7,326 bases of DNA from Oscillospiraceae bacterium. GTDB lineage: Bacteria; Bacillota; Clostridia; Oscillospirales; Ruminococcaceae. The stretch covers positions 1 through 7,326 of the forward strand of contig JAQUTM010000115.1 of the NCBI GenBank assembly GCA_028694405.1, read 5' to 3'. This document shows, piece after piece, positions 1 through 5,984 of the stretch (the first letter of the stretch is position 1; the number at the start of each line of letters is the position of its first letter). The notes under the pieces were generated by a model. The model was given only the letters and a program-made list of their open reading frames with translations. It was not told the origin of the DNA and did no database searches. The position numbers and the translations under genes are program-made.

Positions 1-1233
1 ATGGATAATTTGATCATAACTGCGCTGTAAAAAAGTAGAGTAAATTGCAACTACAGGCAACAAACCTTCTTGAGCCAAACCTGCTGCAAAAGTTACCGCG
101 TGTTGCTCTGCCATACCTACATCAAAAAAACGTTTTTTATGCTGCTTATAAAAAAATTGCAGACCTGTACCATATTTCATGGCTGCGGTAATAGCGCAAA
201 TTTTTTTGTTATTTACAGCAAGCTCAGCCAATTTTTGTCCAAAAATATTTGAAAAAGAATCAGCCGGAGAAATATCAGGATTATTGGTCTCGCTGGATTC
301 AAAAGTGTCAATCGCTTCGTGTATATCAAAAGCAGAAACACCGTGAAATTCACCTGGGTTTTTCTCCGCAGGTTTAAATCCTTTGCCTTTTTTGGTAACA
401 ATGTGAATAAAGAGAGGTCGGTTTTGTTGCGCGCGCGCATTTTTAAAAAGAGCAAGCATTTCCTCTATATTATGCCCATCTACAACACCGACATATTGAA
501 ACCCGAGTTCTTCAAAAAAAGTGGATTTTTCATAGATACATTGGCGCATAAGTGTTTTCATGTGCACCAAAACATCTTTTACGGCATGGCCAACGCCTGA
601 CAAACCATTCAAAAAACCTTCTATATTTTTTTTTGCATGATAGTATCGGGGGCTTGTCCGCAGAGAGGTAAAATAACGCGCTAACGCCCCTACATTTTTA
701 GAGATAGACATTTCATTATCGTTTAGAATGACAATCAAATTATCTAAGGTATCAATATTATTGATGCCTTCGTAGACCATGCCGCCGGTAAATGCACCAT
801 CACCAATAATGGCAATAACTGTGCCAATCTCCCCTTTTAACTTCTTCGCCCGTGCTATTCCAATGGCGGCGGAGATAGAAGTGTTGCCGTGGCCTGCGTT
901 AAATGCATCATATTGACTTTCTTTTGGAGAAGGAAAGCCGGACAGACCGCCCTTTTGTCGAAGCGTGTGAAAAAGATTTTTACGCTCGGTAAGAATTTTA
1001 TGCGTATAGCATTGGTGTCCTACATCAAAAACCAATTTATCTTGTGGCGCATGAAATACTTTATGCAGAGCCAATGTTAAATCTACTGTACCTAGGTTAG
1101 AGGATAAGTGCCCGCCGGTTTGAGATACGCTTTCGATTAAAAAGGCTCGTATTTCTTCGCTTAAAGTGTTTAGTTGAGAAACATTTAAAGGCTCTAAGTC
1201 CTTTGGACTGTTTACTGTATCTAAAATACGCAT
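1..1233 (-). CDS. dxs: 1-deoxy-D-xylulose-5-phosphate synthase, N-terminal 411 residues (partial)
   Basis: This enzyme condenses pyruvate with glyceraldehyde 3-phosphate in the cytoplasm, using thiamine diphosphate, as the first step of the MEP isoprenoid pathway. The reading frame is open from the ATG at 1233 to the left edge with no stop, giving 411 of the roughly 620 residues usual for the family. The C-terminal transketolase domain lies outside the window. Visible family motifs are GGHLSSNLG (residues 40-48, catalytic-type His42), DVGHQ with His73, and the thiamine/metal motif GDGAFTGG (144-151) ending in LNDNEMSIS (170-178). FFEELGF and VDGHN follow near 239-255. AEQHAVTFAAG (375-385) carries the conserved catalytic Glu376, followed by YSTFLQRSYDQIIH. 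A Shine-Dalgarno (AGAAGGGG, 1239-1246) lies 5 nt before the ATG. The gene starts 16 bp after the PAP2-like gene, so it is very likely cotranscribed with ispA upstream. No frameshift or missing key residue is seen. Confidence 0.97.
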   Translation of the reverse strand, partial: MRILDTVNSPKDLEPLNVSQLNTLSEEIRAFLIESVSQTGGHLSSNLGTVDLTLALHKVFHAPQDKLVFDVGHQCYTHKILTERKNLFHTLRQKGGLSGFPSPKESQYDAFNAGHGNTSISAAIGIARAKKLKGEIGTVIAIIGDGAFTGGMVYEGINNIDTLDNLIVILNDNEMSISKNVGALARYFTSLRTSPRYYHAKKNIEGFLNGLSGVGHAVKDVLVHMKTLMRQCIYEKSTFFEELGFQYVGVVDGHNIEEMLALFKNARAQQNRPLFIHIVTKKGKGFKPAEKNPGEFHGVSAFDIHEAIDTFESSETNNPDISPADSFSNIFGQKLAELAVNNKKICAITAAMKYGTGLQFFYKQHKKRFFDVGMAEQHAVTFAAGLAQEGLLPVVAIYSTFLQRSYDQIIH

Positions 1234-1249
1234 TTGTACCCCTTCTTAA

Positions 1250-1717
1250 CTACATTGGCAGCGGAATAAGTACGCCAATTAATATACCAAGTAAAGCACC
1301 GCCCAAAACTTCAAAAGGGGTATGCCCCACAAGTTCTTTTAATTTTTTACCATTTGGCAAGAAATTGTTATCTGGATTGTCATCATTCATCCAATCCAAC
1401 AAAATTTTATTTAAAATTTTGGCTTGATTTCCTGTTTCACGGCGTACACCCATTGCGTCGTACATAACAATGCCTGCAAGTAAAAAGGCGATTGCAAATA
1501 TAGGAGAATGTACCCCTACAACTTTAGCACAAGCAATAACCATAGAACACACTAAGGCAGAATGGCTGCTGGGCATACCGCCGGCGCCAAAAAGACGCTC
1601 GGCATCAAATTTACCTACAATAATGTAATTGATTAGGGTTTTAAGGGCCTGTGCCGCTATCCATGCAAAAGCTGCAACACATAAAATATAGTTGCCGCTA
1701 AACATTTTTGCTATCAT
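1250..1717 (-). CDS. divergent PAP2 family membrane protein (YuiD/DUF212 type)
   Basis: This is a 155-residue integral membrane protein of the divergent PAP2 family. Its relatives resemble lipid phosphatases of the PAP2 superfamily, but most have no demonstrated substrate. The diagnostic blocks are GGMPSSHSA (46-54), the counterpart of the PAP2 SGH motif. YDAMGVRRETGNQAK (86-100) and ELVGHTPFEV (128-137) supply the Arg and His expected for a phosphatase-like site. Hydrophobic segments lie at about 10-34, 54-68, 71-88 and 134-152. Length is typical of the family. The start at 1717 is supported by AAGGAGA about 8 nt upstream. A Met at residue 5 lacks a comparable site. The gene sits 19 bp after ispA and 16 bp before dxs, inside the isoprenoid part of the operon. 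That suggests, without proving, action on a prenyl diphosphate or another polyprenyl lipid. The family call is firm; the biochemical role is inference. Confidence 0.92.
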   Translation of the reverse strand: MIAKMFSGNYILCVAAFAWIAAQALKTLINYIIVGKFDAERLFGAGGMPSSHSALVCSMVIACAKVVGVHSPIFAIAFLLAGIVMYDAMGVRRETGNQAKILNKILLDWMNDDNPDNNFLPNGKKLKELVGHTPFEVLGGALLGILIGVLIPLPM

Positions 1718-1736
1718 GTAAAAGTTCTCCTTAATT

Positions 1737-2621
1737 TTAGCTTTTTCTTAAAAGAAGAGAATGTGCCAAATGATGTAAAAAAGCAGTATCATATAAACCA
1801 AAAACAGCGTCCAAAGTATTACAAGTGCGTGTTGTAATATTTGCAGCTAATTCTCGGCTTTGGGTCAATCCCTTTAAAGTTATAAAAGTAGTTTTACCGT
1901 TCTCTGCATCGCTACCAATAGGTTTGCCCAATTCTTCAGACGTAGATGTCACATCTAAAATATCATCAATAATTTGAAATACTAGGCCAATGTCATAGGC
2001 ATAATTTGCTATTGCCTGCCGCTGTGTAGAATTGGCATCTGCAGCAATGGCACCCAGTTGGGCAGCTGCATTAATTAAATCACCTGTTTTGTGGCGATGA
2101 ATAGAACATAGCTGTTGCTCATTTGCACCATGCTTTTCATAATACAAATCCAGCTCCTGCCCATAAACCATGCCTTTTGCACCGGCAGCCATACTAAGTG
2201 CTTGTACCGCACAAGCTACGCTTTTTGAATTGTCTGTAGCGCAGGAAATTACCTCAAAAGCAGCGGTAAGCAGCGCATCGGCCGCCAGTAGTGCCGTGGA
2301 TTCTCCATAGGCGATGTGACAAGAAGGCTTGCCACGGCGAAAATCATCATTATCCATACAGGGCAAATCGTCGTGTATCAATGAGTAGCAATGCAGCATT
2401 TCCACGGCACAGCCAAAATCCACAGCAGTAGCTAAGTTGCCGTTTAGCATATCACATACAGCAACACACAAAACAGCGCGAATACGTTTGCCGCCTGCTA
2501 AAAGGCTGTATTTTGCAGCCTCCCCTACCTTTGAAGAAGATTCAAAAACGCCATCTGCAAGTTGAGGCAGACGCTCTTCTATCTTAGCAAGATATTGTGC
2601 AAACTGTTGCTCATAAGTCAT
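1737..2621 (-). CDS. ispA: farnesyl diphosphate synthase (short-chain trans-polyprenyl synthase)
   Basis: This cytoplasmic enzyme makes farnesyl diphosphate (C15) from isopentenyl and dimethylallyl diphosphates, feeding undecaprenyl phosphate and quinone synthesis. The 294-residue length is normal for bacterial enzymes of this type. Motifs in order are GGKRIR (43-48), the first Asp-rich motif DDLPCMDNDD (84-93) followed by RRGKPSCH, MVYGQELDL (151-159), HRHKTGDLI (175-183) and the second Asp-rich motif IIDDILDVTS (217-226). The two-residue insertion in the first Asp-rich motif (DDxxxxD) and Tyr79 five residues before it resemble E. coli IspA. This favours C15 rather than C20 product, although a geranylgeranyl activity cannot be excluded from sequence. 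GGAGG lies 9 nt before the ATG, inside the end of xseB, and the two genes overlap by 11 nt, so translation is probably coupled. It is the second isoprenoid enzyme in the operon, with dxs two genes downstream. Confidence 0.96.
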   Translation of the reverse strand: MTYEQQFAQYLAKIEERLPQLADGVFESSSKVGEAAKYSLLAGGKRIRAVLCVAVCDMLNGNLATAVDFGCAVEMLHCYSLIHDDLPCMDNDDFRRGKPSCHIAYGESTALLAADALLTAAFEVISCATDNSKSVACAVQALSMAAGAKGMVYGQELDLYYEKHGANEQQLCSIHRHKTGDLINAAAQLGAIAADANSTQRQAIANYAYDIGLVFQIIDDILDVTSTSEELGKPIGSDAENGKTTFITLKGLTQSRELAANITTRTCNTLDAVFGLYDTAFLHHLAHSLLLRKS

Positions 2622-2838
2622 CTTGATCGTCCTCCGTTTGCGCCGAATCTAGCTTTCGGTCTATCTCTTCAATCGTCATTTGTGTATCCGCTAATTGTTT
2701 ATCGCAATAGACAATCAAATCCGCTGCTTTGGCATAAAGCTTCACAGCGTCTGCCAAACCGGTTTCCTCTTGCTGCATTTGCGAAAGAATAGTATCTAAT
2801 TGAAGGATGGCGGTTTCAATATTTTTAGGTTGTGCCAT
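2611..2838 (-). CDS. xseB: exodeoxyribonuclease VII small subunit
   Basis: This is the small subunit of exonuclease VII, a metal-independent nuclease that degrades single-stranded DNA from both ends. Several XseB copies bind the coiled-coil region of one XseA. The product is 75 residues, a normal length, and almost entirely helical. Family features are NIETAILQLDTILSQMQ near residues 6-22, then the conserved EETGLADAVKLYAKAADLI at about 24-42, followed by CDKQLADTQMTIEEID. A strong Shine-Dalgarno (GAGGAGGAGGG, 2847-2857) lies 8 nt before the start. It sits inside the last codons of xseA, which overlaps this gene by 14 nt. Overlap with both partners suggests translational coupling that would keep subunit production in step. 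The C-terminal tail (residues about 66-75) is acidic (DDQDDL) and not characteristic. Confidence 0.96.
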   Translation of the reverse strand: MAQPKNIETAILQLDTILSQMQQEETGLADAVKLYAKAADLIVYCDKQLADTQMTIEEIDRKLDSAQTEDDQDDL

Positions 2839-4048
2839 TTGTAAATCCCTCCTCCTCTTTGCTGTTTACCGTACAGTTAAGTGTAAAGCTGTCAAACTTT
2901 ACATCTACATTTTCGCCAATTTTAAAATCAGTAAATTTAGTTTTGGGTATTTTATTTTTACACACAACGGCATAGCCGCGCGCCAGTACATCATAAGGGT
3001 TTAAACTGCCGCATAATGCCGTTAAAGCTGCAAGCTGTTGCTGCTTTTGTGTCTGCTTTTGCAAAACTTCACGCTGTAGCTGAACAGATATGCTCCGCAG
3101 CTGTGTTTGGATAGCTTGCATTTTCTTTTTGGCTGTAAAAAGAGCACTGCTTTGCTTCGCAGCTATAATATCATTATAACACATTTGGTGTTTTTTATAG
3201 AGCGTTTGCCGCATATTTATACATATTTTTTTATAGTTTTCGTTAACCGCTACAAAATCCGGTACGGCAAGTTCTGCGGCTGCGCTGGGTGTAGGGGCAC
3301 GCAAATCGGCTACAAAATCCAAGATTGTAAAATCAATTTCATGGCCAATGGCAGAAATAAGCGGGGTTTTACATGCAAAAGCAGCACGCGCTATTTTTTC
3401 ATTGTTAAATACCCACAAATCTTCAGCGCTGCCGCCACCACGCGCTACAATTATAACATCAGCTTGGCAAATTTTGTCTAATTGTGTTATTGCCTGCGCA
3501 ATTTCCGTGGCTGCCCGTTCCCCTTGCACCGTAACGGGAGCCAATAGAAAGTGTGCCATGGGCCAGCGCCTGCCTGTCACGTTCAAAATGTCTTGCAAAG
3601 CAGCCCCGGTTTTACTTGTTACCAAGCCGATTACTTTAGGACAAGTCGGAATAGGCTTTTTGTATTTAGCATCAAAAAGGCCCTCTGCATCTAAGCGCTG
3701 TTTTAGTTGTTCAAAGGCAAGCTGCATTGCGCCTGCTCCGTCCGGAAACATATCTTCCACATATATTTGAAAACTGCCGTCTCGTTCATATAAAGAAATA
3801 CGGCAACGCACAATTACGCTCATGCCGTTTTGTGGTGTAAAGCTAAGTCTACGGTTATCCTGTTTAAACATAACGGCTTTTACGCAGCATTGACCATCTT
3901 TTAAAGAAAAATAGAAATGACCTGTTTTATAGTGATTTACAAAGTTAGATATTTCGCCTTTAATGGCAACATCAGTTAAAACGGAATCGCTCTCTAAAAT
4001 GGATTTTACATATCGGTTAAGCGCAGTAACGGTAATTACGTTAGCCAT
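2825..4048 (-). CDS. xseA: exodeoxyribonuclease VII large subunit
   Basis: This is the catalytic subunit of exonuclease VII, which converts single-stranded DNA to short oligonucleotides in repair and recombination. With the start at 4048 it has 407 residues, close to the family norm. An N-terminal OB-fold DNA-binding domain covers about residues 3-100 (ITVTALNRYVKSILE, then GEISNF). The nuclease domain carries GLVTSKTGAALQDILN (141-156), ARGGGSAEDLWVFNNE (202-217) and SAIGHEIDFTILDFVADLRAPTPSAAAEL (232-260). A Gln/Lys-rich coiled coil that should bind XseB spans about 265-345. LNPYDVLARGYAVV (349-362) is the usual C-terminal motif. The frame stays open upstream to an ATG at 4147, but those 33 extra residues lie antiparallel to no family sequence and overlap the preceding gene. 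The Met at 4048 has GGAG 9 nt upstream and begins exactly at the family start. It overlaps the TsaD-like gene by 8 nt and xseB by 14 nt. Confidence 0.96.
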   Translation of the reverse strand: MANVITVTALNRYVKSILESDSVLTDVAIKGEISNFVNHYKTGHFYFSLKDGQCCVKAVMFKQDNRRLSFTPQNGMSVIVRCRISLYERDGSFQIYVEDMFPDGAGAMQLAFEQLKQRLDAEGLFDAKYKKPIPTCPKVIGLVTSKTGAALQDILNVTGRRWPMAHFLLAPVTVQGERAATEIAQAITQLDKICQADVIIVARGGGSAEDLWVFNNEKIARAAFACKTPLISAIGHEIDFTILDFVADLRAPTPSAAAELAVPDFVAVNENYKKICINMRQTLYKKHQMCYNDIIAAKQSSALFTAKKKMQAIQTQLRSISVQLQREVLQKQTQKQQQLAALTALCGSLNPYDVLARGYAVVCKNKIPKTKFTDFKIGENVDVKFDSFTLNCTVNSKEEEGFTNGTT

Positions 4049-4973
4049 TGTCCACCTCTCCGGAGGCAATAACAGCAACACCCAAAGCATTATCGCTGGA
4101 AAACTCTCCTGAAACAAAATAGGTGTTTTCCAAACGCGTCTGCACATACTGATGAATCAAGTCGCTGCTCATTACGCCCCCTGCACAAACAACAGGTAAT
4201 TGCGGATATTGTAAACGGGCATTTTTAATTATTTTTGCTATAGTTTCGGCAATACAAAGAAGGCAGTATTTAGCTACATACGCATTGTCTTTCCCGTCCA
4301 GCAAAAGCTTTTTACACTGATTTTCTAAACCGCTTAGACTGCAAACAGTATTTTTTACACTTGCCCTTGGTTTTATCTTTTCCTCACATTCTTGCGCTAT
4401 ACGGGAAACTTCCGCTCCAGCCGGAAAAGCAAAGCCCATCGCCACGCCTACTCGGTCCACCGCTTGCCCTGCATATAAATCAGAAGTGTTGCCGACAATC
4501 TCTCCAATTTGCAAATTATGGGTATAGAGCAATTCGGTTGTTCCGCCTGAAACGTGAAAAACCAAAACAGGTTGTTGGAACAATGTGGGGGTATTGCACG
4601 CAAACAGAGCAGCGGCAATATGCCCCTGCTGATGTGTAGTGGTAATAAGCGGCAAGTTTCGGGCAGAGGCAAAAGCAGATGCAAAGCTTACGCCTGCTAA
4701 AAAGCACGGCATATAGCTGCCTTCTGCAGGGCGCGGTTTTTCGGATACTCCTACTGCAGCAATTTGCGTTAAATCTACTTTTTGGGCAAGCTGCTGTAAA
4801 AGCTTTGGCAGTGCAACGGTGTGGTGAAAAAGCGCATCGCTTTGTCGCAGCCCCAGTTGACCTTGCTTTACAGGCAAAAATTGTTTAAGCATAACTAAAG
4901 GCTTGTTTGCTACAGTATCGAAAACAGCTAGAGACGTTGCGTAATTACTTGTGTCTACCCCTAGGGTTAACAT
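4041..4973 (-). CDS. TsaD/Kae1-like (M22 family) protein, divergent paralogue
   Basis: This 310-residue protein belongs to the ASKHA-fold Kae1/TsaD/YgjD family, often labelled O-sialoglycoprotein endopeptidase or glycoprotease. True TsaD works with TsaB and TsaE to make t6A on tRNA. Here the putative metal ligands persist: His114 and His118 in THQQGH, and Asp294 in SSDNALG. So do VSGGTTELL (141-149), LYAGQAVDRVG (166-176), a SLSGL block (212-216) and AGGV (264-267). However, the N-terminal ETSCDET signature of TsaD is replaced by DTSNYATS (7-14). The GPG loop is replaced by SEKPRPAEGSYMPCF (77-91). At 310 residues it is also shorter than typical TsaD. I therefore read it as a paralogue of unknown substrate, not the t6A enzyme. 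The ATG at 4973 overlaps the nusB stop within ATGTTAA, so it is probably translationally coupled. An AAGGA lies 11 nt upstream. It occupies the place where Bacillus has folD. Confidence 0.85.
   Translation of the reverse strand: MLTLGVDTSNYATSLAVFDTVANKPLVMLKQFLPVKQGQLGLRQSDALFHHTVALPKLLQQLAQKVDLTQIAAVGVSEKPRPAEGSYMPCFLAGVSFASAFASARNLPLITTTHQQGHIAAALFACNTPTLFQQPVLVFHVSGGTTELLYTHNLQIGEIVGNTSDLYAGQAVDRVGVAMGFAFPAGAEVSRIAQECEEKIKPRASVKNTVCSLSGLENQCKKLLLDGKDNAYVAKYCLLCIAETIAKIIKNARLQYPQLPVVCAGGVMSSDLIHQYVQTRLENTYFVSGEFSSDNALGVAVIASGEVDNG
4052..4061 (-). promoter_or_regulatory. ribosome binding site deciding the xseA start
   Basis: On the minus strand GGAGAGGTGG lies 3 nt before the ATG at 4048, with the GGAG core 9 nt away. 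It is embedded in the last codons of the TsaD-like gene. It supports starting XseA at MANVITV rather than at the upstream in-frame ATG at 4147. Confidence 0.75.
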
Positions 4974-5404
4974 TCCGAAAGCTCGTCCTTTTCGGTAATG
5001 TCTGCGGTATCAATGCTTTCACGCGCAATACTGCCCAAAACGCCATTTACAAACTGATAATCTGTTTCGTCACCATATTTTTTTGTTAAGTCCACCGCTT
5101 CATTAATTGCAATACTTACCATATCTTTACCGCTATACAGCATTTCTGTTACAGCAAGCCGCAATGCGGTGTAGCTTACACGAGGAATACGCTCTGGCTG
5201 CCAGCCTTTTAATTTGGAGGCAATCAGCATATCAATTTCAGTTTGATGCTCTTCAAAAAGACCGATAATTTTTTTACCGTAATCATCTAATTGATTTTCT
5301 TCTTTTTCAATGGCGTTCTCTATAATTTCTTCTAGTGTCGCATTTTTAAACGACATTTCAAACATTGCAAGAAATGCATTTTCTCTGGCTTTTTTTCTGC
5401 TCAT
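4967..5404 (-). CDS. nusB: transcription antitermination factor NusB
   Basis: NusB binds boxA RNA together with NusE (ribosomal protein S10) and supports antitermination, mainly of rRNA operons. The 145-residue all-helical product fits the family. It starts with SRKKARENAFLAMFEMSF (2-19), the RNA-binding basic N-terminus. The C-terminal half carries WQPERIPRVSYTALRLAVTEMLY (68-90), then SIAINEAVDLTKKYGDETDYQFVNGVLGSIAR (97-128), the conserved NusB core. A Shine-Dalgarno (AAGAGG) lies 6 nt before the ATG. The gene begins 47 bp downstream of the U-tract of the terminator that ends the Asp23 gene. I could not find a convincing promoter in that gap, so expression may rest on read-through or on a promoter unlike the consensus. 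It overlaps the next gene by 7 nt. Confidence 0.97.
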   Translation of the reverse strand: MSRKKARENAFLAMFEMSFKNATLEEIIENAIEKEENQLDDYGKKIIGLFEEHQTEIDMLIASKLKGWQPERIPRVSYTALRLAVTEMLYSGKDMVSIAINEAVDLTKKYGDETDYQFVNGVLGSIARESIDTADITEKDELSEC

Positions 5405-5450
5405 CTTTAACCTCTTAAACTTCTTTTACTAACAAATATCGACTGTTTTA

Positions 5451-5488
5451 CGAGAAAAAGAAACCCTCCTGCAAAAGTTGCGGGAGGG
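5451..5488 (-). terminator. intrinsic terminator after the Asp23 gene
   Basis: Read on the minus strand, CCCTCC, one base, GCAA, a 3-nt loop, TTGC, one base and GGAGGG form a hairpin (5464-5488) with a single C/A mismatch. TTTCTTTTTCTC (5463-5452) follows at once. It begins 7 nt past the stop codon of the Asp23 gene. No T-run follows on the plus strand, so the signal points only leftward. It would reduce or block transcription entering nusB. Confidence 0.82.
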
Positions 5489-5495
5489 CATTCCA

Positions 5496-5867
5496 TTACT
5501 CTGCATCTACAGAAGTCTCCAGCGTAACACCGGTTACAATAATGTTTACCTTTGATACCGTAATGCTAGTCATGCTCTGTACAGAGCTTTTTACGTTTGT
5601 TTGCACCTTTTCACACAAATTTGGTATTTTACTGCCGTAAGCAATCATAAGGCGGACGGTAATTTCGGCGACATCTTCTATTAACTCAACCGTGATTGGC
5701 TTTTGAATATTTACGCGCTTATTAAATATACCTTTAACGCCCATAGTAGTGCAGGATACATCTGTTACGCCCTCAATTTCAAGTGTTGCCAATTTGGCTA
5801 TTTTCTCAATAACATCAGTAGAAATTTGCAGGCTGCCACCGATAGCATCTGAATTTTTTACGTCCAT
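5496..5867 (-). CDS. yqhY: Asp23/Gls24 family protein (YqhY-like)
   Basis: This is a 123-residue soluble protein of the Asp23/Gls24 (alkaline-shock/envelope-stress) family. The matching gene in B. subtilis, yqhY, lies in the same position before nusB; its loss is known to select mutations in acetyl-CoA carboxylase genes, and the molecular role is unclear. Family features are GSLQISTDVIEKIAKLATLEIEGVTDV (11-37), the central VELIEDVAEITVRLMIAYGSKIPNLCEKVQTNVKSSVQSMT (60-100) and the C-terminal VSKVNIIVTGVTLE (104-117). There is no membrane segment or signal peptide. An excellent Shine-Dalgarno (AAAGGAGG, 5877-5884) lies 9 nt before the ATG. A sigma-A-type promoter just upstream and an intrinsic terminator just downstream make it a likely single-gene transcript within the larger cluster. 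The accB and accC genes that neighbour it in Bacillus are not present here. Confidence 0.93.
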   Translation of the reverse strand: MDVKNSDAIGGSLQISTDVIEKIAKLATLEIEGVTDVSCTTMGVKGIFNKRVNIQKPITVELIEDVAEITVRLMIAYGSKIPNLCEKVQTNVKSSVQSMTSITVSKVNIIVTGVTLETSVDAE

Positions 5868-5888
5868 GGATATTATCCTCCTTTAAAA

Positions 5889-5922
5889 GCCCGGCGTGGG
5901 CCGTACTGCAAACAAGTTGCAG
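5889..5922 (-). other. tandem hairpins in the Asp23 gene leader
   Basis: In the inferred leader RNA, CTGCAA-CTTGT-TTGCAG (5922-5906) forms a 6-bp stem. After 4 nt, GCCC-ACGCC-GGGC (5901-5889) forms a 4-bp GC stem, followed by TTTT and then the Shine-Dalgarno. A further small inverted repeat, GGAT-AAT-ATCC (5878-5868), covers part of the Shine-Dalgarno. The layout recalls a weak attenuator or an RNA element affecting translation, or a partial terminator for read-through from spoIIIAH. The stems are short, so function is uncertain. It matches no riboswitch that I recognise. Confidence 0.35.
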
Positions 5923-5955
5923 ATTTGTTTTCTTAAAATCAACTGCTTATATGTT

Positions 5956-5984
5956 ATTATACCATTTCATTTGCAATATAACAA
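5956..5984 (-). promoter_or_regulatory. sigma-A-type promoter for the Asp23 gene
   Basis: On the minus strand, TTGTTA (5984-5979), exactly 17 nt, then TATAAT (5961-5956) form a near-consensus housekeeping promoter. A TGG immediately before TATAAT gives an extended -10. The -35 begins directly after the spoIIIAH stop codon. Transcription would start near 5949, leaving a leader of about 80 nt. This lets the Asp23 gene be expressed in vegetative cells independently of the sporulation operon upstream. Confidence 0.8.

Noticed and set aside
70..1080. Several short open frames on both strands within the dxs region
   Set aside because: A continuous 411-codon dxs frame with conserved motifs throughout explains the region; it has no stop because it leaves the window.
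3107..3770. Plus-strand open frames of 124 and 140 residues opposite xseA
   Set aside because: They lie antisense to a strongly conserved gene, resemble no family, and lack convincing start signals.
4049..4147. 33-residue upstream extension of XseA starting at an ATG at 4147
   Set aside because: It overlaps the TsaD-like gene in another frame, has no family-like sequence, and the Met at 4048 has a proper Shine-Dalgarno and matches the usual XseA start.
4448..4707. Short minus-strand frames of 63 and 78 residues inside the TsaD-like gene, suggesting a frameshift
   Set aside because: The main frame is intact over 310 residues with motifs from both ends; the others are alternative-frame shadows.
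5405..5450. Possible nusB promoter (TTGTTA or TATTTG hexamers in the gap)
   Set aside because: No pair of hexamers has acceptable consensus together with a 16-18 nt spacer.
5906..5928. Plus-strand terminator-like reading of CTGCAA-ACAAG-TTGCAG followed by ATTTGTTTTC
   Set aside because: There is no plus-strand gene upstream to terminate, and the T-rich tract is interrupted.
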